From a virus, in the IMG/VR virus record IMGVR_UViG_3300008113_008492, positions 1 to 60,869 of that record: DNA of 60,869 bases; one strand, written 5' to 3'. Below the pieces are notes generated by a model. It was not told the origin of the DNA. It did not search any database and saw only the letters and a program-made list of their open reading frames with translations. This document shows, piece after piece, positions 22,560-31,330 of the stretch; within the stretch, counting starts at the first letter, position 1, and the number at the start of each line of letters is the position of its first letter. Position numbers and translations under genes: made by a program.

Positions 22560-23816
22560 ATGAGCAATATTTTTATTCAAATAGCTTCTTATAGAGATCC
22601 TCAACTAATATTAACTGTTGAAGATTGTATTAAAAATGCTAAAAACCCCGAAAATTTAGTTTTTTGCATTGCTCATCAATTTAGTGATGATGATGCGTTT
22701 TCAAAAGATATAGATAAATATCGTGATGATTCTCGATTTAAGATCATAGATATTCCTTATAAAGAAGCTAGAGGGGCATGTTGGGCTAGAAATTTAATCC
22801 AACAAAGATACGATAATGAAACATATACACTTCAAATTGATTCACATCACCGATTTACAGAAAATTGGGATGAACAATTAATTAATATGCTTCTTCATTT
22901 ACAAAGTAAAGGACATAAAAAACCATTATTAACTTCATATATATCATCCTTTAATCCTGAAAATGATCCCGATGAAAGAGGTACTGAACCTTGGTGGATG
23001 ACATTTGATAGATTTATTCCTGAAGGTGCTATATTTTTCCTACCTGCAGGAATACCAAACTGGAGAGAACTTACAGAACCAGTTCCTGCTAGATTTTATT
23101 CAGCCCATTTTGCCTTTACCTTAGGACAGTTTTCAAAAGAGGTTCAACATGATCCTCAAATGTATTTTCATGGAGAAGAAATCTCAATTGCTGTTAGAGC
23201 TTATACTCATGGATATGATTTATTTCACCCTCATAAAATAATTGCATATCATGAATATACTAGAAAAGGTAGAACTAAACAATGGGATGATGATCCAGAA
23301 TGGGGACAAAAGAATAATGCTTCTCATTTAAGAAATAGAACATTATTTGGAATGGACGGAGAATGTTCTCCATGTACAAAAAATAGTTTTGGACATTATT
23401 GGTTTGGAACTGAACGTACATTAGAAGAATATGAAGCATATGCTGGTATATCATTTAAAAAACGAGCAGTTCAGCAATATACATTAGATAATAAATTTGC
23501 ACCTAACCCAGTTATTGAAGATCCTATTGAATATGATCAATCATTTTTACAAAGATTTAAACACTGTATTGATTTAGGATTTGATAGTGTACCTTATGAT
23601 GATTATGAATTCTGGGCTGTAATTTTTGAAGATAAAGATGGCAACTTAATTAGTAGAAAAGACGCTGATAAAGAAGAAATTAAACGATTAAAAAGCGACC
23701 CTGAAGGGTATTGTAAAATTTGGAGAGAATATTATGGACCAAACCCACATAAATATATTGTTTGGCCTTATTCTACAGAACATGGATGGTGTGAAAAAAT
23801 AGAAAGAGATTTATGA
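22560..23816 (+). CDS. glycosyltransferase, GlcNAc-transferase (PF11397-like) family
   Basis: 418 residues and a clear paralogue of the preceding protein: IFIQIASYRDPQLILTVEDC, ARGACWARNLIQ, LQIDSHHRFTENWDEQL, FHGEEISIAVRAYTHGYD. It is about 110 residues longer; the extra C-terminal domain (YDDYEFWAVIFEDKDG...) is unassigned and may bind the acceptor. The two genes are 1 nt apart. This looks like an in-phage duplication followed by divergence. Confidence 0.85.
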   Translation: MSNIFIQIASYRDPQLILTVEDCIKNAKNPENLVFCIAHQFSDDDAFSKDIDKYRDDSRFKIIDIPYKEARGACWARNLIQQRYDNETYTLQIDSHHRFTENWDEQLINMLLHLQSKGHKKPLLTSYISSFNPENDPDERGTEPWWMTFDRFIPEGAIFFLPAGIPNWRELTEPVPARFYSAHFAFTLGQFSKEVQHDPQMYFHGEEISIAVRAYTHGYDLFHPHKIIAYHEYTRKGRTKQWDDDPEWGQKNNASHLRNRTLFGMDGECSPCTKNSFGHYWFGTERTLEEYEAYAGISFKKRAVQQYTLDNKFAPNPVIEDPIEYDQSFLQRFKHCIDLGFDSVPYDDYEFWAVIFEDKDGNLISRKDADKEEIKRLKSDPEGYCKIWREYYGPNPHKYIVWPYSTEHGWCEKIERDL

Positions 23817-25258
23817 GAAAATTAAATATAATTATTTTATCTAAAAATCGTGCTTTGCAATGCCAAGCATTAATTGAAAGTTTATTTTTAAATTTAAAAA
23901 GTTACTATCCTGTATCTTTTAAAATAATATATAATGATGAAGATAAAGAACACTTTTTTAACCCTAATAGTTACAGAAAGTTAAAATCTTTATATTCTTA
24001 TATTACATTTGAAAATACATCTTTTGATAGCAATTTTGATATAAATGACTTTTTAGTGCCTGATGAATTAAATTTAATTCTTACTGATAATACTATATTT
24101 ACTTTACCTTTTGATTTAGATGAATTAAATTATATTGATTTTAACAATTCAGTTTTAGATTTATTTAAAGGTATAAATCGTCAGTTAAATGAAAATGGTA
24201 GCTATAGATATGATGCTCATAAATGGAAAAAAGAAGATTATTTATATGTTATTGAATCAAATAATGATGCTTTTGAATCATTTTCAGGTATAGTACCCAA
24301 TATAGGTAAAATATTTAAACATCAATCTAAAGATTTAAATAGTTTAAAACATTATTTTTATCCGTTAGCCCCGTGTTTTGTAAATAACATTAACTCTGAA
24401 ATTGGGGTAGATAATTACGAATCAGAAAATTTAAAAGATTATGCATCATATTCTTTATGTTTAAGATTTTTAATGGGAGAAAATATTGATATAAAAGAAA
24501 TTCAAAATTTTAGCCCTAATAAAACATGTACAGAATATAGATTTAAATTTACAGATAATATAAAACCAAGTAATCCATTTAATAAGTTTAAAAATATTAT
24601 TTATTTTAATTTAGATGAACGAGTTGATAGAAATGAACAGGTTAAACGAGAATTTGAAAAAATAAACATCACTCCTATAAGAATCAGTGGGATAAAGTTA
24701 TCAACTGAAGAAACGTACCCATATATTCAACATCGAAATTTAGATGAACATAGTATTTCTTTAGCTCCTTCTAGAGTTGGATGTACTAAATCTCATTTAG
24801 ATGTAATTCAAATGGCTAAAGACAATGATTGGGAAAATTGTTTTATTTTAGAAGATGATGTTAAATTTTTAGATCATGCGGATTTAATTTTAGAACAGGC
24901 TTTAAAGGAACTAGAATATCTTCCTAAATGGGATATTTTATATTTAGGTGCTAATTCTTTAGATACTATAAAACAACTAAGTGGACATGTTGGAGAGATG
25001 ACAGCGGCATTTACTACCCACGCTTATGTTGTTAATAAACATTTCTATGATGTTGTATTAAGTTATGATTGGAACGAATATTCAGTTATAGACCAATGGT
25101 TATTTAATATATGTCGTGATTCTCGTTTTACTGCGTATACTGTATTACCTATAATAGCTACTCAATATTCTTCATTTTCTGATATTGAAGGAAAAAATGT
25201 AGATTATGAAAATGTTTTGATAGATTCGTATAAAAACACACTTAATAAAATAAAATGA
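23813..25258 (+). CDS. glycosyltransferase family 25-like protein with extra N-terminal domain
   Basis: 481 residues. The C-terminal half (from about 262) is GT25: IIYFNLDERVDRNE, PSRVGCTKSHLDVIQMA, ENCFILEDDVKFLD (metal motif EDD), DILYLGANS. GT25 enzymes usually add galactose to lipopolysaccharide. The N-terminal 260 residues begin LNIIILSKNRALQCQALIESL, typical of GT2-like folds, so this may be a two-enzyme fusion, though its catalytic residues are less clear. Overlaps neighbours by 4 nt on both sides. Confidence 0.8.
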   Translation: MRKLNIIILSKNRALQCQALIESLFLNLKSYYPVSFKIIYNDEDKEHFFNPNSYRKLKSLYSYITFENTSFDSNFDINDFLVPDELNLILTDNTIFTLPFDLDELNYIDFNNSVLDLFKGINRQLNENGSYRYDAHKWKKEDYLYVIESNNDAFESFSGIVPNIGKIFKHQSKDLNSLKHYFYPLAPCFVNNINSEIGVDNYESENLKDYASYSLCLRFLMGENIDIKEIQNFSPNKTCTEYRFKFTDNIKPSNPFNKFKNIIYFNLDERVDRNEQVKREFEKINITPIRISGIKLSTEETYPYIQHRNLDEHSISLAPSRVGCTKSHLDVIQMAKDNDWENCFILEDDVKFLDHADLILEQALKELEYLPKWDILYLGANSLDTIKQLSGHVGEMTAAFTTHAYVVNKHFYDVVLSYDWNEYSVIDQWLFNICRDSRFTAYTVLPIIATQYSSFSDIEGKNVDYENVLIDSYKNTLNKIK

Positions 25259-26034
25259 TAACATTTCAAAAATTAGGGGAACATGGAAGATTAGGCAATC
25301 AAATGTTTCAATATGCTTTACTTGAAGGAATAAAAGATAGAACCGGATATAATATCATATTCAGTGAAGGTAAAGAGTCTATTGATTTGTTTAAATATTT
25401 TGATATATCTGGTTGCCATTTTTATAATCCTAATGATGTAAATGTAAAACACAATTTTGTAGAAGAATACTTTCATTTTAATAGGAAAATAATTACTTGT
25501 TTAGATAATACTAATTTTGAAGGTTATTTCCAATCATCAAGATATTTTGACCATTGTAAAGAAACAATAATAAAACAGTTTAGCTTTAAAAATGAATATT
25601 TAGAATCTGCTAAATCGTTTTTATTGCCTTATCATGATAAAACCTTAGTTTCGGTCCATATTAGAAGAACTGATTATTTAAATCTTCAAAATCACCACCC
25701 TGTATTAACATTAGATTATTATACTAAAGCATTTGATTATTTTAAAAATATACCAAATATACTCTTTATAGCTACCTCAGATGATATTGAATGGTGTAAA
25801 GAAAATTTCACTCAAGATAATATTATATTTTCTAATAATTCACACCCAACAGATATGTGTATAACGAGTTTATGTCATCACAATATTATTGCAAATAGCT
25901 CTTTTAGTTGGTGGGGGTCATATCTAAACACTAATGTGGATAAAATCGTAATTGCTCCTAAAATATGGTTTGGTCCTTCATATTTCCACTTTGATACTAA
26001 AGATTTATATTGCGAAAATTTTATAAAAATATAA
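25255..26034 (+). CDS. alpha-1,2-fucosyltransferase-like (GT11)
   Basis: 259 residues with GT11 motifs in order: GRLGNQMFQYALLEG near 11-25 (first motif), VHIRRTDYL near 134 (GDP-fucose binding HxRRxDY), and NSSFSWWGSYLN near 212-223. GT11 enzymes transfer fucose to galactose. This ends the four-gene operon, right before the DNA polymerase promoter. A fucosylated product would need host GDP-fucose. Confidence 0.88.
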   Translation: MITFQKLGEHGRLGNQMFQYALLEGIKDRTGYNIIFSEGKESIDLFKYFDISGCHFYNPNDVNVKHNFVEEYFHFNRKIITCLDNTNFEGYFQSSRYFDHCKETIIKQFSFKNEYLESAKSFLLPYHDKTLVSVHIRRTDYLNLQNHHPVLTLDYYTKAFDYFKNIPNILFIATSDDIEWCKENFTQDNIIFSNNSHPTDMCITSLCHHNIIANSSFSWWGSYLNTNVDKIVIAPKIWFGPSYFHFDTKDLYCENFIKI

Positions 26035-26051
26035 TTTCTTAATTATGTTTA
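26035..26051 (+). promoter_or_regulatory. phage promoter-like 17-nt motif
   Basis: Copy TTTCTTAATTATGTTTA, ending 15 nt before the DNA polymerase ATG. Confidence 0.6.
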
Positions 26052-26066
26052 CAACAAAAAGGTTAT

Positions 26067-28709
26067 ATGTATCAATCAATCTATTACGATTCTAGAGAAA
26101 AGAAATATCACTTACGTGATGATAAATTGGGTTGGAACTCATTCGAGTATCAACCCACATTTTACAAACCAGATCTACAAGGACAATATTTAACATTGTT
26201 CGGTGATAAGGTATCCCCTACTAAAACATACTCGAGTGATTGTTACGAAACAGATGTTGATAAACACACTCGAGTACTAGTTGATTTATACTCAGAATCA
26301 GACGATACGCCAGAATACCACAATACAGTATTCTTTGATATTGAGTGCGAGATTGCAGGTGCATTAACACCCCAAACAGTAGCTAATGCTCCAACTAAAA
26401 TTACATCAATTGCTTTATATGATAATTCATTAAAGCAATATTATTGCTATATTCTAGATGAAGATCAATTACTTACAAATTCTGAAAAAGATAATACATT
26501 TGTTATCTCTTGTATTTCGGAAAAAATCCTGCTGCAAACGTTCCTAGATAAATGGAATGAATTAGATCCTACGATAATCTCGGGGTGGAATAGTGAATTC
26601 TTCGATGTGCCTTACACATACAACAGAATTGCCAAAGTATTAGGTAAAACGCAAGCTGACCGCTTATCTCCGATTAATAAAGTTGCTGTGGGTGAAAATG
26701 ATGGTGAGCAAGTAGTTAAAATTGGTGGTTTAAATCACCTAGATTATATGTTACTATTTAAAAAATATGTAACTAAACAAGAACCATCATACGCATTAGG
26801 TAATATCGGAACCAAATATGTTAAATTAGGTAAAATCGAGTATTACGGTTCATTAGATAAATTATTTAAAGAAGACGTGCAGAAATTTATCGAATATAAC
26901 ATTCGCGACGTTGAGATTTTAGTTAAGTTAGAGGAAAAAATGAAATTTATCGATCTAACAGTTACTGTTGGTCACTTATGTCATACTACATACGATAACA
27001 TCTATTACTCAACTGCTCTAAATGATGGCGCTATCTTAACTTACCTAAAACGTAAGAATGTAGTATCGCCTAATAAACCTACTACATCTAATCCTCAATT
27101 AGGTGGTTTATCACGTAAAAAAGCTGAAATAGATTATAAAGCCGGACGTATTACTAAAGAACAATACGAGGAAGTAATCGAATTATCTGAATATGCTGGT
27201 GGTTATTTAAAGGATCCAGAACCAGGATTATATGAGTGGGTGATTGACTTGGACTTTACATCACTGTATCCATCAATTATTCGTTCTTTAAACATTGGTA
27301 TCGAAACATTAGTAGGTCGTATTGTAAATAAGCACAAAACTGATAATCAATGGTCTTTGGAGGAATTAAAAAACATGGATCCAAACACTAAAATTACAGT
27401 CGAAAAACTACTACCAGATAAAACATTAAAGCTAACAGATACTACAGCAGGTATAATGTATAATTTCGTTAAAAATAATAACTTAATTATATCTGCTCCA
27501 GGTGTTATATTCGATAAAAATAAACAATCAGTCGTGTGTGAAATCCTAACTGACTGGTTTAATAAACGTGTTGAGTATAAAAATCTAATGAAAAAAGCAT
27601 ATAAGGTAGATAATGATCCTGCTATGGGTGAGTTTTATAACCGACGCCAACATGCATATAAAATTAAATTAAATGACGTTTATGGTGTATTTGCATTAAA
27701 TTCATGGAGATATACTGATGGCCATAAAATGATATCTAAAGCTATCACTTTAACAGGACAGCGATTAACTCAAGAATCGATTAAGTTCTGTAATAAAATA
27801 ATGAATGAGCGATTAGGTACAAATAATAAAGACTATATTGTTACCTCAGATACCGATTCATTATTTATTCATGTTAAGGATTTATTACGAGCTGAAGGTG
27901 TTGATTTAACTGATAAAGATGCTTGTATTAAAGCTACGTTAGAACTTGCAACTGAAATCCAATCATTAGCAAATAAGCATTTAGATACACTAGTAGTTGA
28001 CTTATTTAATCTACATGATCGACCTCATTACTTTGAATTAAAGCAGGAAGTAGTAATCGAACGGGGATATTTCTCAGGTAAACGTCGTTACGCAATGTAT
28101 ATTGTAAATAAGGAAGGTGTTACTGTTGAGGAGCTAGACATGAAAGGACTCGATTTGATGAAGTCTAACTTCCCACCATTATTCCGTGAATTTGGTGAGT
28201 CGATCCTAAATCAAATTATGTTTGGTAAGAAAAAACAAGATATTGATAAACAAATACTTGATTTTAAAACTAAAGTAAATACAATTGATTGGCGCCAGTT
28301 ATTAAAACCAACTGGCCTAAAGCAATTAGGATCATATATTGATTCACGTCCTAGAAATGGTGAGATATTTAGTAAATTACGATTAAAATGTCCAATTAAC
28401 ACTAAAGCAGCTATTCGCTATAATGACTTACTACAATTTAAAGGATTAGATAAGCAATACTCTAAATTCCAGATTGGTGATAAAATGTTAATTGCATATT
28501 TAAAAGATAATCCATTTAAGATTGATTGTATTGGATTTAACGGCTATAACGACCCTAAAGAAATAATTGACTTTATTGAAAAATACATTAATAGAGGATT
28601 ATTATTTGATTCAGTTATGAAAAACAAAATTGAAGGACTATATAGCGATATTGGTTGGGGAATGCCTATATTTAATGCTAATTTTAACAAGTTCTTCACT
28701 TTTGATTAA
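26067..28709 (+). CDS. family B DNA polymerase (T4 gp43-like)
   Basis: 880 residues, the expected length for a T4-type replicative polymerase with proofreading. Exonuclease motif I is FFDIECEIAG near 88-97. Polymerase motif A is DLDFTSLYPS near 392-401, motif B KIKLNDVYGVFALN near 531-544, and motif C TSDTDSLF near 592-599. Both catalytic aspartates are present (D in DxxSLYPS and DTDS). No intein or intron is visible. It is separated from the sliding clamp by one exported-protein gene. Confidence 0.96.
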   Translation: MYQSIYYDSREKKYHLRDDKLGWNSFEYQPTFYKPDLQGQYLTLFGDKVSPTKTYSSDCYETDVDKHTRVLVDLYSESDDTPEYHNTVFFDIECEIAGALTPQTVANAPTKITSIALYDNSLKQYYCYILDEDQLLTNSEKDNTFVISCISEKILLQTFLDKWNELDPTIISGWNSEFFDVPYTYNRIAKVLGKTQADRLSPINKVAVGENDGEQVVKIGGLNHLDYMLLFKKYVTKQEPSYALGNIGTKYVKLGKIEYYGSLDKLFKEDVQKFIEYNIRDVEILVKLEEKMKFIDLTVTVGHLCHTTYDNIYYSTALNDGAILTYLKRKNVVSPNKPTTSNPQLGGLSRKKAEIDYKAGRITKEQYEEVIELSEYAGGYLKDPEPGLYEWVIDLDFTSLYPSIIRSLNIGIETLVGRIVNKHKTDNQWSLEELKNMDPNTKITVEKLLPDKTLKLTDTTAGIMYNFVKNNNLIISAPGVIFDKNKQSVVCEILTDWFNKRVEYKNLMKKAYKVDNDPAMGEFYNRRQHAYKIKLNDVYGVFALNSWRYTDGHKMISKAITLTGQRLTQESIKFCNKIMNERLGTNNKDYIVTSDTDSLFIHVKDLLRAEGVDLTDKDACIKATLELATEIQSLANKHLDTLVVDLFNLHDRPHYFELKQEVVIERGYFSGKRRYAMYIVNKEGVTVEELDMKGLDLMKSNFPPLFREFGESILNQIMFGKKKQDIDKQILDFKTKVNTIDWRQLLKPTGLKQLGSYIDSRPRNGEIFSKLRLKCPINTKAAIRYNDLLQFKGLDKQYSKFQIGDKMLIAYLKDNPFKIDCIGFNGYNDPKEIIDFIEKYINRGLLFDSVMKNKIEGLYSDIGWGMPIFNANFNKFFTFD

Positions 28710-28713
28710 AAAA

Positions 28714-28727
28714 TATATATTTATATA
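28714..28727 (+). promoter_or_regulatory. ATATTTATA-type promoter-like element
   Basis: TATATATTTATATA lies 2 nt before the ATG at 28730, in the 20-nt gap after the polymerase gene. Confidence 0.4.
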
Positions 28728-28729
28728 CG

Positions 28730-29368
28730 ATGAAAAAGTTATACATACTACTACTAATGCTGATGGGAGTATCAGCGTTTGGCCAAAAACAAAAATTTAT
28801 TATTGTTAAAACATATAAGAACGGAGTTGCTACCGTATCTAAAGTAATTCCAATTCCCGTTCCTACACCAAAACCAATAATTGTACCTGTTGCTAAGGCA
28901 CCAAAACCACGAGTTAGAACAGTTACTAAAACAGTTGAAGTATTAAAATACACAATGGTACCAGTACCAACTGCTCCTACAGCATTAGATACTGTTGCTA
29001 TTCTACAACAATACTATCCAAAAAATGTACATAAAGAAACACTTACATTAGAAGATGGAATTGGTAATGTTATAATTACAGATACAATCTCACATAATCG
29101 ATTAGTAAGTAGAAGATGGATTGCTGATGTAAAACCAAAAGTTAAGGAACGAATTGTAGAAGTATATCGTCCAAAAACAGTACAATGGTATATGGGACCA
29201 CATATTACTACAAACTTTACACAACCATTCCAATCATTCGGTATATCAGTTGTTCGTAAAAATCTAAATGATAATATGATTCAATTCCAAGTGGGTGGAA
29301 ATGTACATGAGGGTTCTATGCGTCCAAATGCTTATATGGGAGTTGGTATGCTTTTAAAGCTAAACTAG
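28730..29368 (+). CDS. exported protein with Pro/Lys-rich region and barrel-like end
   Basis: 212 residues: signal peptide ending AFGQ, a Val/Pro/Lys-rich middle (IPIPVPTPKPIIVPV), then strands YMGPHITTNFTQPFQSFGISVVR and PNAYMGVGMLLKLN. The C-terminal part resembles an outer-membrane strand set, and the layout echoes the longer protein at 17818. It is odd to find it between the polymerase and the sliding clamp. Confidence 0.7.
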   Translation: MKKLYILLLMLMGVSAFGQKQKFIIVKTYKNGVATVSKVIPIPVPTPKPIIVPVAKAPKPRVRTVTKTVEVLKYTMVPVPTAPTALDTVAILQQYYPKNVHKETLTLEDGIGNVIITDTISHNRLVSRRWIADVKPKVKERIVEVYRPKTVQWYMGPHITTNFTQPFQSFGISVVRKNLNDNMIQFQVGGNVHEGSMRPNAYMGVGMLLKLN

Positions 29369-29369
29369 A

Positions 29370-29386
29370 TTTCTTTATTAAATTAA
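29370..29386 (+). promoter_or_regulatory. phage promoter-like 17-nt motif
   Basis: Copy TTTCTTTATTAAATTAA, ending 4 nt before the sliding clamp ATG. Confidence 0.55.
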
Positions 29387-29390
29387 GGTT

Positions 29391-30107
29391 ATGATCGATA
29401 AACGTAAATTAGTAGATAGTATTGAAAAATATTATCTGAATGGACTGACTGAAGCAGTTAAGTTCAATGTAAAAAATAATGTATTAGTTATTCCATTCTC
29501 TACTACTAATCGTGATGTAGTAGGTGAAGTTACGTTACCAATTGAATTACCTGATGCTGAATTTGGTATATTTGAAACATCACCATTATTAAAATTACTA
29601 AATATCCTAGATACTAATATTGATATCCAGTATAAGGAAACATTTAATATTGTAGAAAAATTATTAATTGAAGATAATCAGTACAAAATGATGTTTTCAG
29701 TATCGGATATTTCATTGATTCCAAAAACACCAAATGCAATTGATGTAGATTATCAATTAACATATGCTATGGAACCTGATTTCGTTACTCGATTTATTGA
29801 TTGTAAAAAAGCATTAGGACCTGATGTTAAAACATTTACATTAGAACCACAAACAGATACTGCTCGAATTATATTAGGTGATCCATCAGGGTATGCTAAT
29901 AAATTAGAATTTAATATCCCCGCAGTAACTAAAGGATTCCCATTTACTTCATTATTATTTCCATCAGATATTTTAAAAGAGATATTAGCAGCAAATAAAA
30001 ACTTTGATACTGCTGAAATGAAAGTAAACGAAGATGGATTAATGCATCTGATGTTTATTGAAGGAGATACCATCTCTCAGTACTTTATTATGGCTTCTTT
30101 AAATTAG
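29391..30107 (+). CDS. sliding clamp (T4 gp45-like)
   Basis: 238 residues, close to T4 gp45 (228). The two-fold beta pattern of a DNA clamp is visible: VLVIPFSTTNRDVVGEV, FGIFETSPLLKLLNIL, then a second half with DTARIILGDPSGYANKLEFNIP and LKEILAANKN. The clamp tethers DNA polymerase to DNA. The gp44- and gp62-like loader genes lie 4 kb downstream, and the polymerase is just upstream, so the gp45 call is well supported by context. Confidence 0.85.
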   Translation: MIDKRKLVDSIEKYYLNGLTEAVKFNVKNNVLVIPFSTTNRDVVGEVTLPIELPDAEFGIFETSPLLKLLNILDTNIDIQYKETFNIVEKLLIEDNQYKMMFSVSDISLIPKTPNAIDVDYQLTYAMEPDFVTRFIDCKKALGPDVKTFTLEPQTDTARIILGDPSGYANKLEFNIPAVTKGFPFTSLLFPSDILKEILAANKNFDTAEMKVNEDGLMHLMFIEGDTISQYFIMASLN

Positions 30108-30120
30108 ATATATTTATATT
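30108..30120 (+). promoter_or_regulatory. ATATTTATA-type promoter-like element
   Basis: ATATATTTATATT overlaps the region just after the clamp stop. It precedes the structured leader of hsp20. A 10-codon ORF (30121-30153) follows it but has no other support. Confidence 0.35.
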
Positions 30121-30128
30121 ATGGAACC

Positions 30129-30182
30129 CGTCATAGGTCCAAATGGAGTATGACGTTAAAAGTTGATTAATTTAATAACTTT
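30129..30182 (+). promoter_or_regulatory. two hairpins in the hsp20 leader
   Basis: CGTCATA..TCC-AAAT-GGA.TATGACG (30129-30155) is followed by an AT-only stem AAAGTT(G)ATTAA / TTAATAACTTT (30159-30182) that ends 14 nt before the hsp20 ATG. The second would melt easily, so a heat-sensitive switch is possible (inference). Confidence 0.35.
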
Positions 30183-30196
30183 AAAATTTAAAAACC

Positions 30197-30673
30197 ATGT
30201 ATTTAACACTCCTAAACGAGAGGAATAACTCCGTTACCGCATTCGACAAAGTCTTTGACGACTTATTAAAAAAACAATTCCCAGAATTACAAAAAGAAAC
30301 CGGACTATCATTTTCACAAGGATCATATCCTAAAGTTAATGTTATTGAGTTCGAAGATAAAGTTAGAATCGTAGCAGAAATTGCTGGACTAACTAAAGAC
30401 GACATCAGTATTGATATTGATGAATATGTTATGACTATATCAGGTGATTCACAAGTTAAAAGTGATGAAAAAGGTATATATTTGATTAAAGAATTAAAGC
30501 ATTCATCATTCAAACGTTCATTCACATTCGGAGATAAATTCGATATGGAAAATGTATCAGCTGAATTTAATGAAGGTATCTTAAATATCGAAATTGCTAA
30601 AAAGACACCTGAACCTAAAATATCTAAAAGGGTAGAAATCGTATCCAAAGTAAATAAAAAAGCACTTAAATAA
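30197..30673 (+). CDS. small heat-shock protein (Hsp20 family)
   Basis: 158 residues with an alpha-crystallin domain from about residue 45: YPKVNVIEFEDKVRIVAEIAGLTKDDISIDIDEYVMTISGD, then FKRSFTFGDKFDMENVSAEFNEGILNIEIAKK with the G-x-L motif. Hsp20 proteins hold unfolding proteins. Phage copies occur in aquatic T4-like phages. Here it precedes GroES and GroEL, giving a virus-encoded chaperone set, although a terminator and a promoter motif separate them. Confidence 0.93.
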   Translation: MYLTLLNERNNSVTAFDKVFDDLLKKQFPELQKETGLSFSQGSYPKVNVIEFEDKVRIVAEIAGLTKDDISIDIDEYVMTISGDSQVKSDEKGIYLIKELKHSSFKRSFTFGDKFDMENVSAEFNEGILNIEIAKKTPEPKISKRVEIVSKVNKKALK

Positions 30674-30676
30674 ATT

Positions 30677-30699
30677 AAAGGACGTGGTTCCCGTCCTTT
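30677..30699 (+). terminator. rho-independent terminator fused to promoter
   Basis: AAAGGACG-TGGTTCC-CGTCCTTT, 8-bp stem. Its last Ts begin the next promoter motif. Confidence 0.75.
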
Positions 30700-30714
30700 T
30701 CTTAATTAAATTTA
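30698..30714 (+). promoter_or_regulatory. phage promoter-like 17-nt motif
   Basis: Copy TTTCTTAATTAAATTTA, ending 23 nt before the ATG at 30738. Confidence 0.65.
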
Positions 30715-30737
30715 CGATAAACGAAAATAAAAGTTAT

Positions 30738-31034
30738 ATGAGCGAAGAGAAAAAAGCATTCGGCCGTGTGAAAGGCCAAACCAAATCACAATCCATTATT
30801 TCTGACGCATTATTAGCGCCTTACGAAATCCAAGTAGATGAATACAGTTATACTGTAATTGATTCCACTAAAACTGGTAACAATTTCTGTGGTAGCTTTA
30901 CTTCATTATCAAACGCAATGGATAAAATTATTCGTTACCAAGTAGCAAATAAGCGCGAGACTTATTCACTCCAAGAATTTTTAAGTAATTATACATCAGT
31001 AAAAGACGAAATTAAAAACTTAGTAACAGCATGA
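30738..31034 (+). CDS. conserved phage protein upstream of groES
   Basis: 98 residues starting MSEEKKAFGRVKGQTK. ATG 30738 is chosen because a longer GTG reading would begin in the terminator. SIISDALLAPYEIQVDEYSYTVID is similar to small proteins found near chaperone genes in large aquatic phages; function unknown. Overlaps groES by 4 nt. Confidence 0.75.
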   Translation: MSEEKKAFGRVKGQTKSQSIISDALLAPYEIQVDEYSYTVIDSTKTGNNFCGSFTSLSNAMDKIIRYQVANKRETYSLQEFLSNYTSVKDEIKNLVTA

Positions 31035-31330
31035 TAAAAGCAGTATTCGACAATATCGTCGTTAAAAATGAAGAATCCGGAGAAAAATTCTACGGTTCAA
31101 TTGTAGTACCAGATATGGGTAAGGAAATGCCCCACGTTGGAACTATCATTGGTGTAGGTCCAGGTCGCCGCAATGGAGAAGGTAAATTGATTCCATCTAC
31201 ATTTAAAGTAGGTGATAAAGTTATCTTACCTAAAATCGGACCAGTAAGAGTAGAGTATGATGGGGTAGAATACCTCGTTACATCAGAAAATAACGTTTTA
31301 GCATTAATCGAAACAGAAGACAATGAGTAA
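31031..31330 (+). CDS. groES: GroES co-chaperonin
   Basis: 99 residues. The start is (V)FDNIVVKNEESGEKFYGSIVVPD, with the mobile loop near 17-32; GTIIGVGPGRRN, FKVGDKVILPK and an ending VLALIE match bacterial GroES over its full length. It caps the GroEL ring. It is followed by groEL with an 8-nt overlap, the same order as in bacteria. The mobile loop is shorter in hydrophobics than the usual GGI/VL pattern, which could suit the phage GroEL partner. Confidence 0.92.
   Translation: MIKAVFDNIVVKNEESGEKFYGSIVVPDMGKEMPHVGTIIGVGPGRRNGEGKLIPSTFKVGDKVILPKIGPVRVEYDGVEYLVTSENNVLALIETEDNE

Noticed and set aside
26067-28709. Intein or intron in the DNA polymerase
   Set aside because: Motifs A, B and C are uninterrupted and the length (880) is normal.
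30121-30153. 10-codon leader peptide before hsp20
   Set aside because: Too short to support; the sequence is better explained as part of a hairpin.
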